A DNA stretch of 64,000 nt, from the NCBI RefSeq assembly GCF_003473485.1, contig NC_053045.1, positions 39,530,494 to 39,594,493 on the forward strand. The letters are read 5' to 3'. The first letter of the stretch is position 1; each line of letters opens with the position of its first letter. Shown piece by piece: positions 48,024-60,727 of this stretch. A program made the position numbers and the translations under genes. The DNA comes from Medicago truncatula (lineage: Eukaryota; Streptophyta; Magnoliopsida; Fabales; Fabaceae). The notes beneath the pieces are model-generated. The model worked only from the letters and a program-made list of their open reading frames with translations. It had not been told where the DNA came from and did no database searches.

Positions 48024-49922
48024 TTACTTCTTATCCTTATCTTTGTCCATTGGTTGGTCTGCAACTACCTTTGCAGTTATCTTCTTTTTCTTGTTCTTCT
48101 TCTCACCAGCAGTTTCCTTCTTCATTTCACCATTCTTCTCTGGTGTCGTTCTCTTTTCGTCAGGTTTGGAGTTGGATGGTTCAGTATGAGTCTGGGAGGC
48201 TATAGCATTGATTCTTGGTCTTGCATACTCTGCAAATACAATCCAGCCTTCTAAAAACTGCATTGCAAAGGAAAACATATCAGTCAGCAATAATTGAATA
48301 GGAAATTTTGTAAGAAAAGCAAAGAACAACCATGGCATCAACTTTGTAGATGAACTACACAAAAAAGTTTTCCAGACATAAACAACAACAATGTCACGAA
48401 AAATTCATGCAAACAAAACACACAATTACATTCCGGTTGTCATGTAAAAAGATGCATATTAATTTGAGCTAACTAATCAATGCATGATTTACAGATTCAG
48501 GGTGATTAAATAAATACTCTAAATATTGAAGAGTTGGATCATTGAATTTCATGTCAGGAGGAATGGGGGAAAATTGAGAAAACTTGAGTTCAAATAATAG
48601 TAAATGAGATTTACTGCAAACTCGAATAGAGGTCCATACAAATTTGTGCTTTAAGAATAAGCAATTAGATTTCAGTCTTCTAGTGTGATGTGTATATGTT
48701 GCGGTGTCGGTAAATAAAAGTTATCTTAGGTGCTCATATAAAATTTTTATTTTACATAAATAAACAAATGCACCAGATTGCCCTTTTTTTTTTTATAAAT
48801 AAACAAATGAAGAGACAAATCGAAGACAACAATATTCTGACAGAAATACATTTCAGTCTTGAGTTATATGTGCAGGCAGGCTAAAGGGTTTAATAAATTT
48901 TACCTTGCCATCCATGCCTTGAATGCCCTTAGCAGCATCCTCTGAAGTAGCATATCTCACGTAACCAAATCCCTTGGAGTAACCTGAGACACGATCTGCC
49001 ACCACCCTTACTGAGATCGGAAAACGGAAAACCATTAATAGTTTGAGATATGATTTTTAAGACATCATTGCATAGTAAAAGCATAAATAGCTGAACGAGT
49101 GAACGGAGCAAATGTTAAAATTAACCAAGGGATGAAGAACATACCCTGTTTAACTTCACCAAACTTTTTAAATGCTTCCCTCAGAGTCTCGGATGTAGTA
49201 CGCTTGTTAAGACCTGAAAGTTAAGACACATTAAAACCAACAATCAAATGAAAGACAAATTGAATTGGACAAAGAATGACCTTATCAATGCAATAGACAA
49301 CTTCATTTTTATTTATGGCAGGGGGAAGAGGAGATAAAAATTGAAAATGACAGTTGTAACATGAATGGTGTGTTTAAAGAGGGAAAATTAAGGGGAATGC
49401 TGTTTAGCATCTCCACACCATGCAATTTGTGGGTTGAAATCAAAATAGCTAGGGAAATTTCTTTTTTGAATGAGAAATGTTAGTATGTTACTCCTTTTTG
49501 TCGAGATTGAACCAAGTCTTAAACTCAAACCAGTTGAACTACTCAGCCTCTAAGAAGAGATGATCCTTTGTTGAACATCAAAATAATTTTTTTTAAGCAA
49601 TTTGTAACAAACGGAACCATAACAAGACAACCTAAATCAAATCAAATGAGAACATATACATGAAATAAAACCTCAACAACAATATTAAAACATACGCATT
49701 TAATTTACAGTTTACATTACAATAAAGAGGAATTAGCAATTATGCTTTATTAAATAGTGAAGGGAAAGACTGACCAGTGACGAAGACAATTTCGTTGGGC
49801 TCCGCCGTCTTTAGAGCGGAAGTAACTCCAGAAGAAAGGGGGACAGTGGGAGAAGACGCGGTTGGCTTCGTGCAGAAGAACCGGCAGAAACCGCGGGGCG
49901 CCGCTACCGCTGCAGCCCTCAT
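48024..49922 (-). CDS. Organelle-type RRM RNA-binding protein with Lys-rich tail (copy 1), 4 exons
   Basis: Exons are 49922-49775, 49213-49145, 49010-48904 and 48257-48024 (stop TAA), all GT-AG, phases matched, 185 residues. One RRM: RNP2-like EIVFVTGLNKRT near residues 41-52 and RNP1 KGFGYVRY in exon 3. The N-terminus (MRAAAVAAPRGFCRFFCTKP) looks like a mitochondrial presequence. A Lys/Glu-rich C-terminal extension of about 60 residues (GEKKNKKKKITAKVVADQPM near the end) is absent from copy 2. The paralog starts ATG-GCT-GCT-TTG seven codons upstream; here that codon is GTG (49943-49941), so I use the next in-frame ATG at 49922. Role: probably organellar RNA binding or editing. Target is not known. 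Confidence 0.87.
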
Positions 49923-50104
49923 CGTCAAAGCCAAAGCAGCCACGGGTTTAAGCTAAAATGTAAAACGCTTTCGTGGGTTGAAGGAGACGTTGAGAGAAGA
50001 AAGAATTGTTCCTTCGCTTAATTTCAACTCTCAAAGCTCAAAAGTGATAATCACTTTCCTTAAACAAAACAGAAAAAAAGAATTGATCTTCATGAGGCCT
50101 AGAT

Positions 50105-51645
50105 TACCTTCTCTCGTTTATGGGGTATCGACCCTTTCAAGATATCAACCAATCAAAATGTCAAATAAATGAATCAATTTTTCTATAAAAAAAATCAATT
50201 TTAATAAGGTAACTTTTAATTTTTATATAATTATATTTATGTATACAATCTTAATTAATTTACGCTATAGGACTTGTAACAATTAAAATTTCACATCAAA
50301 TTCAACCCATCATATACGTTTATAAATTTTGTTCCATTCCAAAACCTAGAACACACATAACATGCAATTTTTTCTTCATTCTTCTTCCCATCTTAATTGT
50401 TCAATTCTCTCGTTCCAGAATTGCCACCGTTTTCAATTATCGTGAGAATCGTTGCGGTCTGTTTGATTCCAGACATCGTGAGATCGTCGTTGTTTCCAAA
50501 AGCTATATCTACGAATTGATCACGAATTAACGTTCACCTTGTGAAATTCATGTTTATATTAGCATTATTTATTATTTATTTATTTCACTTTGTCTTCTCT
50601 TCCGTAGCTTTAACCGACCTCACACCGTGTTCACAATCTCAACAAATGTTCATTTCGGCGACACAAAATTCACAAACAACATAACAACACAATATAATGA
50701 TTTGAATAAAACAAATTCCAAAAGTAAATTTAATAATCAATATTGTACTAAAAATAAAATTAATAATCAACGCATTGAAGATCCATTTATCTTAATCAAA
50801 CGCAAAATATGTGTGATAAAATACAATTTTATATAATCTCAAACAACTCAATCAAACTCAAAACTCAAATAAAAATGGAAGCATAATTGGAATTCATGCC
50901 AAAGTTGAAAATCACCAATGCCGCATTATAAGTGTGAAACGGTTGCAATCAAAAAAAAAATCAAAATAATTAAAATAGAAGCAAGAATATATAAAATTTT
51001 ACAACGTACCGTAGGCTAGTTATAGTTAAATATAAAGCATTTCTTTTAAGAAATATATATAAAGCGTTCATTAAAAAATAAAATAAAGCATGACAGTTTT
51101 TTTTCAAAGGAGAAAATGTGGCAGTTGCTTTATTAAAAATTAAGCTATGAATTTGGCCGTTATTTTTTAAGCCATGAACATTTAAAAAATAATTAAATTA
51201 AATTAATAGGGTTAAAATTGGAAGAAAATATAAAAAAACTACCAGCTATAAGCTCAAAAGCTACTTGAAATAGCTTCTCAAAAAACGCTATAAACTAGTG
51301 AAAAAAGTTTTTAACCAGACACATCTTATTATATCAAAACAAGCTTATAAGCTAGTCTAACAAACTATAAGCTCGCTTATTCGTGTTACCAAACATAGCC
51401 ATGATGTGTTGAATTTGATGTGAAATTTTAATTGTTACAAGTCCTATAATGTAAATTAATTAAGATTGTATACCTAAATATAATTAAATAAAAATTAAAA
51501 GTTACCTTATTAAATTTTTTTTTTTTTTTATAGAAAAATTGACTAATTTATTGGACATTTAATGTTACATTTATATATTACATTTTGATTGGTTAATATC
51601 TTAAAAGGGTAAATACCCTCTAAATAAGAGAGGGTAAAGTAGAAA
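50105..51645. mobile_element. Long-TIR element between the two RRM genes (probable MULE)
   Basis: About 220 bp at the left (for example ATATCAACCAATCAAAATGT, AATAAGGTAACTTTTAATTT, TAGGACTTGTAACAATTAAA) recurs inverted at the right end, with substitutions and small indels. Right-end counterparts are at about 51415-51645. The exact ends and target duplication could not be fixed. The interior has a GC-richer segment at about 50400-50520 that could be captured DNA, and a smaller fold-back at about 51240-51405 (GCTATAAGCTCAAAAGCTAC). No transposase frame is present. Confidence 0.65.
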
Positions 51646-51804
51646 ATCTTCGATGATTGAATTATTTAAAAAAGAATTGATTGAATGATCTTACATAAAA
51701 ATTAGTTGTTGATTTCTAGAATTGATTTTGGTATTAAATTTATTATTTAATCTATTTTTACATAAATATATTCAAACATTTAATAAAATAAATACTTTCA
51801 AGTC

Positions 51805-51957
51805 CACAAATCTAACTCAACTCGTAAAATATCGAAATCATTTGATCAGATGTTATGATCGACACACGAATTCCGACACCTCCATATATAAATTTATAAT
51901 GACTTTATCATTTCGACCATCTATAAAAAAAAATATTCGACATCCTCTTACAAAAAA
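51805..51957 (+). mobile_element. Diverged SINE
   Basis: AACTCGTAAAATATCGAAAT, GATGTTATGATCGACACACG, a weak B-box and CATTTCGACCATCTATAAAA parallel the SINE family of 10499 and 60728. It is heavily mutated. Confidence 0.5.
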
Positions 51958-52569
51958 AAATATATTCGGCATAAATCACTTTATATGTAATTTTATAAAA
52001 TAAATTGATTATGCTCGTTGCTTCATAACATGGACTCGCAAAATAGAGGACACATCTCCTGACGTAAATCCCTGGAAATGAAGGGAATAGCCTATGAGTC
52101 CCACAATGAGAGAAATAGCCTATTTTATATCATAATACTTCAGTAATAATGTACCACTCGGTAAATATTTATCATATATTTTATATTATCACAAAACTCA
52201 CTGTTGAATTGTAAGTTTTATCATGGCAATTATCTACGTAAAATTTTATGTAAATCTGAAATTATTTGGTATGTCATTGTGACACGGCTAATGTCAAAAA
52301 AATAAAGGCGTATAAAATGTAATCTAGACAAGTGAAGTTAATTTGCAGTAACCATTCAAAAAAAAGTTCCAGGCATATCAAAGAGAAATCTTGCATTACA
52401 ACGATATCATAGAAGATTATCCTCCCATTACAACGGCCAAATTTTTGTAGATAATTTAAGACTGGCTAGGCATCATCATCTATGCCAATGACTAAATAAA
52501 TAATACTTTCTGATTTGCAAATTCAAACATATATCAATGAGGCACAAAAATGTTTCGGATGAACATAAA

Positions 52570-55200
52570 TTAATAAGGTCGGCCCGTATTATTTACAGCT
52601 TCACCGGGTGGTGGTCTTGGTCTTGCATACTCTGCAAATATAACCCAGCCCTCCAAAAACTGTATTGCAAGGGGAAACATATCAGTAAGCAAATATTCGA
52701 ATAGGAAGTTTGGTGAGAAAAGCAAAGAACAACCATGGCATCAATTGTATAGATGAACTACATCAAAAAGTTTTCCATATATAAACAATAAAATGTCAAG
52801 AAAATTCATTAAAACAACATGCAACTGACAACAAAACTCAGTTACAACAATTGTCATGAAAAACAATGCATGTTTATTTCATTATTTGAGCTTAGCAATC
52901 AATACATGATTTACAGATTCGGGGTGATTAAGCAAATACTCTAAATATTGAAGAGTTAGATCATTAAATTTGATGTCAGGAGGAAGGGGGAAAATTTGAG
53001 AAAACTTGAGTTCAAATAATAGTAAATGTGATTTAGTGCAAACTCAGACTAGAGGTCCATGCAAATTTGTACTTTGAGAACAGTGAATGCATTGTTGGCA
53101 ATGTCAAGCAATTATAGTTCAATCTTTTAGTGTGATGTGTATATGCTGCGATGTCGGTAAATTAAGTTTATCTTAGGTGGTCATCCTGAACTTTTATTAT
53201 GCATAAACATACAAATGCAGAGACAATCCAAGACAACAATGTTCCGACAGAAATACACTCAAGTATTCACGTATAAGGTACAGGCAGGCAAAAGGGTTTA
53301 ATAAATCTTACCTTGCCATCCATGCCTTCAATGCCCTTAGCAGCATCTTCTAAAGTAGCATATTTCACAAAACCAAATCCCTTGGAGTAACCTGAGACTC
53401 GATCTGTTACCACCCTTGCTGAGATTAACAAACATAAAACCATTGTAGTTTCAGAGTAGATTTTCAAGACATCATTGCATAGTAAAAGCATAAATAGCAG
53501 AACAGTTTAACTGTTTAAATGTACTTAGGGATGGAGAACAAACCATGAACAACTTCGCCGAACTTTTGAAATGCTTCCCTCAGTGTCTCTGTTGTAGTAC
53601 GTTTGCTAAGCCCTGAAATTTTAAGACACATCAAAAATCAACAGTCAACTGAATATTTCAAGTGACAAATTGCATTGAAATAAAGCTCAACATTAGCAAT
53701 GACATATACAAATTCATTTATTTTTATTTATGGCATGGGGGAAGAGAGGATAAAAATTGCAAATGACAATTGAGGCATCAATGGCATGTTTAGAGAGGAA
53801 AAATTAAGAGAATTGAATCCTGGGAATTAAGTGTATTAAAAATTTTGCTTTTGAGCCAAACGGTCACAGTGCTTCGATGTCACGAAACCATGCAATTTAG
53901 AGTAAGTATGGGTTAAAATCAAAATAGCTAGTAGTGAGTGAAGTGAACACTGCAATCAAAAAATGTGAAACGAACTCATATTTTCAGCGATTGCTTCTAA
54001 GAAATATGTTTCTGTTAGACCATACAGTAGGTCTCTTTTGAGCTTGATGACAATACTCATATTTCGAGTAGACACTTAACCAAGGACTATGAAATGATCC
54101 TTTCTCAGAGGCTTTCTCTAGATTATATTATCTATCTAATTTTTACTCTACGCAAATAAACCATTTCTATAGACACAGTTAAGAACTTAAAAGGATAAAA
54201 TCCCCTCTTATTTCTACGTATACCCATTAATTATTTAGCAATATAGATAAAAGGGTCGGCGAGTTCCAACTCCTATAGTATATTTTCTAGTTAATTAATC
54301 ATTTCAAAAGCTTCCTTATTTACAAAACCAATTTGTTAAAGGTTCCTTCTATGATGAAATCGATAAAAATTACTTTTTGCATGTGTGTACAGCTCGCGAT
54401 CTATTGTAAGAAATATGTCATATATGTAAATCTATCAAACTCTCACGGGTAGTAAAACTAAGGAGCCTACTTTTGAATTGAATACATGAAAACAAATCAC
54501 TTGTTCAAAGAATTACTAATATCAAACCACAAAGGGAAAAGAAATTTGAAATGCATAAACATTTTTTTTTAATCAAAGATAAGCTGTTTAAGCAATAAGT
54601 ATAATGAAATAAGAAATTCAACAGCTTTAATAGCATCTATGTATTTGATTGAAATTCTGATCCATAAAGTTTACTGCTTTTTCATGAAATAAACAAAATA
54701 ATCACTTAAAAAAAATTCATCTGTTTGTTACGAATTTTCATCCATCTAAAAACAGCTTCAAATTCTGTAAAACAAACACAAAACAGCTTATGCTTTCATT
54801 GAAAATATCTAAAAATTAATTTCTAAACTACTGAGTATCAAAATCACTTTTTCATAATCCTTAACAAACGGATCCATAACCAAACAACCAAAATCAGATG
54901 AGAACATAAAACAAGAACAATAATATCAAAACATACACTTCCAATTCATAAATCACAATAACTAGCTAGCATTCAAACAACAACAATAATAATTATAATA
55001 ATAAAGAAGATTTGAGAAGGGAAAGACGAACCAGAGACGAAGAGGTTGGTGCTAGGCTCGGCCATCTGTCGAGCGGAAGGCGGCGATGAAGAGAAAGAAG
55101 GGAAAGCTGGAGAAGAAGCAATTGGATTAGTGCAAAAGAGTCGGCAGAAACTGCGGGGCACTGCCACCGCTGCAGCAGCTCTCATCGTCAAAGCAGCCAT
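52570..55200 (-). CDS. Organelle-type RRM RNA-binding protein (copy 2), 4 exons
   Basis: Exons are 55200-55032, 53612-53544, 53418-53312 and 52659-52570 (stop TAA), GT-AG, phases matched, 144 residues. The intron positions are identical to copy 1. The RRM contains NLFVSGLSKRT (RNP2 region) and RNP1 KGFGFVKY. The presequence-like N-terminus (MAALTMRAAAAVAVPRSFCR) suggests mitochondrial import. The C-terminus is short: after EYARPR it ends in about 14 residues, without the Lys-rich tail of copy 1. This suits the small ORRM/glycine-rich RNA-binding group, but there is no Gly-rich tail. The two copies came from a tandem duplication; intron 1 is 1.4 kb here against 0.56 kb in copy 1. Confidence 0.9.
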
Positions 55201-55390
55201 GGGGAGGGGTTTAAGCTGAAAGTAAAACCCTTGATGGGTTGAAGGAGAGAGATAGTGGGTGAAAAATATCTGAACTCGCCAAATGCGGTTTTTTTGTACT
55301 TGAGGGAAAATAAACACTGTGGGTCATTGATTGATGGTCGGGTCAAATAACCTAATTGGTCTTTTTTATTTTTTTTATTTTTTTTTTATA

Positions 55391-55420
55391 CTAGATTTTC
55401 TACCCGTGCGCACGGGTCAT
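55391..55420 (-). mobile_element. Helitron 3' terminus (minus orientation), element A
   Basis: On the minus strand a perfect palindrome ACCCGTGCGCACGGGT is followed, 8 bases on, by CTAG and host T. The body extends to higher coordinates. The end lies 190 bp upstream of the ATG of RRM copy 2. The 5' end was not identified; a short SINE-like piece lies at about 55480-55560. Confidence 0.8.
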
Positions 55421-56934
55421 ATACATTGTAGATGTTGTAGACAAAAACATATCTCAATGCATATCAAAGAGAATAAAATATGTGGTCTCAAATATATGCA
55501 GATGTTGGAATTCGAACCTCAGACACCACACTTATTCATCTTAAAAATATTAATTTTTATCAATCGTGTGTTACTTCATTCTTTTGTTAAAATTATATGT
55601 CAATGTTATATTATTGGTATGTTACTTAATTCTTTTGTAAAAATTATATGTTAATGCTATATTATGTACCTAAAAATAGCTCATTCTTAACCTCAACATG
55701 TAAAATGTTTTATTTAAATAATTTTTCTTTTGTCGAATATTTGACCTTTACCGTAAATGATATCCTTTAACTGTTTGTTGAAATGTTTCTTCCACCTGTT
55801 TATATAGATTGCAAAATTCTGGTGCATTTTGTGGTAGATATTTAATAAAGAGAGTTCAGTTCTAATTTGGATGAAAAGTGTAATATTAACAAAAAAAATG
55901 TTGCTATAATCTTTCAAAACCCTTTTATTCCAAAAGGGCGATTTGTTTTGTTGAAGAAATAGGGCGATTTGTTTTGAAAAAATAGGGGAAATAAAGCGAT
56001 GCCGATTTGCTTTGTTCATGAAAATCGGAGATTAAGTGTGAGCATTAGGGTTGTTCATGAAAATAGGAGATTAGGTGTGAGCATTAGGGTTAAAACAGTA
56101 AAATTATGCAATAGGGTTTAGGTTAAAATTAGGGCTCACGGGTTAACTTTAATATATAACTAGACCATTGACCCATGCTAACGCACGGGTCATTTTAAGA
56201 AGTAAATATTCATGTAAAAATAAAACAATGTAGTTCGCTTGAATGTAAAAATTGTCGTGAATCAAAGCATAATGTCAATTACGATAGACTTTGTTATTGT
56301 TCCATAATTCTAAGACGCGTTTCTATTACTTTAACATAACATATAATTTTAAAAGGGAAACTGAAGTTCGTTGACATGCAAATAATTTCAATAAGTAAGA
56401 AAATGAATAGTACACAAAAAAGTCCTACACATTACGGAAAACTTCTTTGTAGACCACATTTGATGCAACATCGGTATAATCGTCGTCCTCGTCATTAATC
56501 AATATTTTTATATCACCCCTCGAACAATACGTGTGAGTAAGATATGATGGTTGAACAATAAAGAGTATTACTTATCACGATAAGCACAAAATAGTGGAAC
56601 AAAATTAGGAAATGCCCAACATTCTAGGATAAAGATTAATATGAATAAAATGAAATTAATATTTTTGATGAGGCATTTTTTTTTACTTAAGAATTGGCAT
56701 GTAAATAGGGAGGGCGCAGAACAAATGGATGCACTTGAAGTGGAATAAATTTAAAAAATGCCCAACATTTTAGGATAAAGATAAATACAAATAATATGAA
56801 ATTAATATTCTTGATGGGGCAGTGTGTTTGACTTAAGAATTGACTTGTAAATAGGGTTTAGGGGCGCATAACAAATGATTAAGATAGTTGACTCGGGTGA
56901 AATGTAGTAGTTACTTGAATTAGAGGAATTAGGA

Positions 56935-57390
56935 TTTTTAGTTTGTTTCCACCCAAAACATATTTTAGAGATGTGGGTGAAATCTCTTACTTATTTGAAT
57001 GAGAGAAATAAGGATTTTAGTTTGTTTCCACCAAAAAGTTATTTTAGAGATGTGGATGAAATCTCTTGGTTACTTGAATGAGAGAAATTAGGATTAGGAT
57101 TTTAGTTTGTTTCCACCTAAAAAATATTTTAGAGATGTGGATGAAATCTTTAGTAGTTACTTGATTGAGAGGAATTAGGATTTTAAGTTTGTTTCCACCC
57201 AAAACATATTTTAGAGATGTGGATGAAATCCCGTAATTATTTGAATGAGATAAATAAGGATTTTAGTTTGTTTCCACCAAAAAGTTACTTTAGAGATGTG
57301 GATGAAATTTCTTAGTTACTTGAATGAGATAAATTAGGATTAGGATTTTAGTTTGAATCCACCCAAAACATATTTTAGAGATTAGGATTA
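56935..57390. repeat. Tandem repeat, about 80-bp unit, inside Helitron B
   Basis: TTTAGTTTGTTTCCACC followed by TATTTTAGAGATGTGGATGA and a TTACTTGAATGAGA segment repeats about six times. Alternate units are more alike, so there is a two- or three-unit higher-order period. Confidence 0.85.
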
Positions 57391-57695
57391 GTAATTGTTA
57401 GTAATAATGTTACTAAAAGTGTCACGAAAAAGGTAGTAATTGTTACTAATAATGTTACTGAAAGCTATGCTACTAAAATGCTTCAATAACACAACAATGC
57501 TACTTAATATAGTTTGAGGAGCACAAACACAAATATATAAATCAAAAACCAAAGCAAGCAAGGCTAAATTATTTATGAAATTCAAGGGACATTTGCTAAA
57601 TTCAAAGACAAAAAAATAGATGCTTCCAAAACTCTAAGAAACTAAAACTTAAAATTCAAAGTGGAAAGGTGTTGCACAATTTATCTAAACATGGA

Positions 57696-58447
57696 CTAAT
57701 TGTAAATAACATCAAGGTAAATGGTATCATGTGACCCAACCATTGGAGCACCCCCTCTGATCTTCATACCTTCACGAAAGTTGCTTGCAAATTCATCTTG
57801 TCAAGAAGGAAATGCATATGGGGATCAAAAACTGGGTATGGGATACTCTTGTGAAACCTATCAGTCAACTGTATATCAAACTGTCTGTCACCAACAAAAA
57901 TTAAGGTAATCCAGGCACCAAGATCGATTCCGTAAAAGTCAAGAATCACTTTCCATCCCTTTGTGAGAAAAAAATACTCCGTTTACTTTGTCGACCAATA
58001 CTTCAAACTTGTTGGACTTAGGATCAGTCAATATTGCATAGCGCCCAATTTGATCTCCAAAATCACCGCCAAACATGTTTGGCAAGCATACTGCACCCTA
58101 AAAAAATAACAAACAAAAACATCACAAACGTTGATAAAATAGAATGCAAATAATTAAGAATAGGTATATTTCGCAAAAAACACATACAACATCAATGTCA
58201 TATTCAACGATATATGATCTGTATTTCAGTCTCAGCTTGTTGATTGCTTTGTCAAGATCGGAAAGAGGGATTTTCACCAACGGACCTAAAAAAGATTATA
58301 AGGGATTGAAAGAATGATTTATACTTTACAACAGAGAGGAATAAGAGCAAAAGTCTATATATTTAGTATAAACCAGAGTGGAATGAAGATATGGTTACCA
58401 GTGAGGCAGTGGTATGAAAGCAAAGTCTGAATGTTTCTGGAAGCCAT
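57696..58447 (-). pseudogene. B3 DNA-binding domain gene, broken, inside Helitron B
   Basis: Exon 1 58447-58399 (MASRNIQTLLSYHCLTG), exon 2 58285-58188 (GPLVKIPLSDLDKAINKLRL and on), exon 3 58097-57696, with good GT-AG junctions and phases. Exon 3 gives GAVCLPNMFGGDFGDQIGRY, then GWKVILDFYGIDLGAWITLI, which is the pattern of a plant B3 domain (REM-like). Two frameshifts interrupt it: one extra base in CCCTTTG near 57960 and an apparent one-base loss near 57800, after which DEFASNFREGMKIRGG runs to the stop TAG at 57698-57696. It is a decayed copy of a host-type transcription factor gene with introns kept, as expected for DNA-level capture by a Helitron. Confidence 0.7.
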
Positions 58448-59313
58448 GTTGATTAAGAAATTTCGGTTTAAGAGAAAGATATGGTTTTAGAAAGAGATTT
58501 CGGTTTAGGAGAAAGGATTAAAATATATTGGTGAGGGTTTCGAGGAGGAGAGTTAGGAGATATGGTTTATGGAAATCAATTAGATAGGTTTTAGGAGGAG
58601 TGAAGTTAGGAAACGATGGTTAGGGTTTGGAGGAGGGGAATTAGGAAATATGGTTAGGTTTTGAAGGAGGGAAAAGTTGCTAAAATATTAGGTTAAAATT
58701 AGGGCAACAAAGCTTTGTTTAGGAATAAGAAGATAAGAAGATTAGGTGTGAGCATTAGGGTTGTTCATGAAAATAGGAGATTAGGTGTGAGCATTAGGGT
58801 TAAAACAATAAAATTATGCAATAGGTTTTAGGTTAAAATTAGGGCTTACGGGTTAACTTTAATATATAAGAACATAGGTGTGAGAATTAGGGTTGTTCAT
58901 GAAAATAAGAGATTAAGTGTGAGCATTAAGGTTAAAACTGTAAAATTATGCAATTGCGTTTAGTTTAAAATTAGGGCTTACGGGTTAACTTTAATATATA
59001 ATATAAGAAGATAAGAAGATTAGGTTTGAGCTTTAGAGTTGTTCATGAAAATAGGAGATTATGTGTGAGCATTAAGGTTAAAACAGTAAAATTATGCAAT
59101 AGTGTTTAGGTTAAAATTAAGGCTTACAGGTTAACTTTAATATATAAGAAAAGAAGATAAAAAGATTAGGTGTGAGCATTAGGGTTGTTCATGAAAATAG
59201 GAGATTAGGTGTTAACATTAGGGTTAAAACAGTAAAATTATGCAATAGGGTTTAGGTTAAAATTAGGGCTTACATGTTAACTTTAATATATAAGAAGATA
59301 TCAAAGGAAGTTT

Positions 59314-60680
59314 GAGTAAATAGGTAAAAAAAACCTTGAAATTAGAAGTTTCGTCAAAAACTTCCATGATTTTTAAGAAACTTCAAAACCCTCCTAAATT
59401 GTCAAACGTTAGTCAATTGCCCCCCTCCGTTTGTTTGGGCTGTTAAACCCTGTGACACGACAGTCATATATACATGTGGCATCTTCATGTGGACTCAACC
59501 GTATGCCACGTCATAGGGGGTAAATAACTATTTAAAAAAAAATGTGTTGCTTTCTTCATATTCTTCCTTCTAGATCTTCATCTTCTTCAACATCACCTTT
59601 ATCAATATTCATAAAAAAATCCAGATTTTATTTTAGGAAACAACAACCATCAACACCGCCACCATCATCTCAATGCATTCTACCAACAATTCTAATTTCT
59701 CATACATAGGACAAACCCTTAAAATTTGCATCATCAATCAAAATGATTAGAACACAATAATCAACCAAATCATTTTGGTTTGTTGTGCCCGATGAATTGG
59801 CTAAGCATGTTGTTTGTGAGGGTACCAAAGTTGTGACCAAATTCACAAGCTCTTAGATTTGGGATCTTGTTTACTATAGGTTGTTAATGGGAGAGTGTGT
59901 CTGTATTGAATTGATTGGATCTTGTTGATCCTTTTTGTTAATGAAAATGGTGGAATTAATAATCCTTTTTGTATAATATAATTGTGCTAGTTTATGTTTT
60001 ATCTGTTTGGACCAGAGTAACCAAGATTCAACCTCTTTGTACTATTTGAAATTGCTGCCTTTTTTCATTCTTTAAAGATATGAAATGTATGTTTGGTTTG
60101 ATGTTTCCTCCACATCAGTGTTCGTCAATCCGAGTTTTATTATATGAATTCCACAAGCTTCTAAGTGTGACTTCACTTTTGCTTTTGTTGAAGAAAATGG
60201 TAATAATATGGGATTTCAAAAGTATTTGTTTGGTATAACTGGGCAAGTATATGTTTTATAGATTGAACCAGAGGAATAAATATTTGACAATTTTTCTCCC
60301 TTTAATACTGTTAGGTTTTGTAACATGCACATTGAGATGATGGTAGTGGTGGTGTTGATGGTTGTTGTTTCCTAAAAGAAAATTTTGGATTTTTTTTTTT
60401 ATGAATTTTGATGAAGATGATGTGAAGAAGATGAAGAAAGCGAAAATAAAAAATTAAAAAATAGTCATTTGTCCCCTGTGACATGGCATACGGTTTAGCC
60501 CACATGGAGATGCCACATGTACATATAATTGTCATGTCACAGGGTTTAACAGCCCAAACAAACGGAGGGGGTAATGGACTAATGTTTGACAATTTTATGG
60601 GGGTTTTTGAAGTTTCTTAAAAATTAAGGGGGTTTTTGACGAAACTTCCAATTTCAGGTTTTTTTTTTGCCTATTTACTC
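59314..60680. mobile_element. Mutator-like element, 1.37 kb, about 210-bp TIRs, 10-bp target duplication
   Basis: The ends GAGTAAATAGGTAAAAAAAA and (reverse complement of right end) GAGTAAATAGGCAAAAAAAA begin arms that continue to GTATGCCACGTCA at the left and its inverse at the right. The exact duplication AAGGAAGTTT is at 59304-59313 and 60681-60690. Interior frames are short and unrecognised; about 59550-59650 and 60390-60450 are rich in GAAGATGAAG-type words. Confidence 0.9.
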
Positions 60681-60727
60681 AAGGAAGTTTATAGCATTTT
60701 GGTACATCAAGAAATATTCAATACATG

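Larger units (their letters stand above)
56160..58733 (-). mobile_element. Helitron B, about 2.6 kb, carrying a B3-domain pseudogene
   Basis: The minus-strand 3' end is hairpin GACCCGTGC-GTTA-GCATGGGTC, then CTAG at 56163-56160. The flanking tandem array is interrupted exactly here. Comparing array units places the 5' end near 58733, where the minus strand would start TCTTCTTATTCC after host A; this end is inferred and could be off by a few bases. Contents: tandem repeats at 56640-56870 and 56935-57390, and a broken B3-type gene. No Rep/helicase is present, so the element is non-autonomous. Confidence 0.7.
56025..59303. repeat. Tandem array of about 140-bp units, split by a Helitron
   Basis: Units contain GATTAGGTGTGAGCATTAGG, GTTGTTCATGAAAATAGGAG, AAAATTATGCAATAGGGTTT and GGGTTAACTTTAATATATAA. 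One unit is at 56025-56159 and about four more at 58734-59303. The gap between is the Helitron at 56160-58733. Confidence 0.85.

Noticed and set aside
57721..57949. Stand-alone gene at the right end of the B3 region
   Set aside because: The 61-codon minus frame is the frameshifted third exon of the B3 pseudogene; the plus frame is its shadow.
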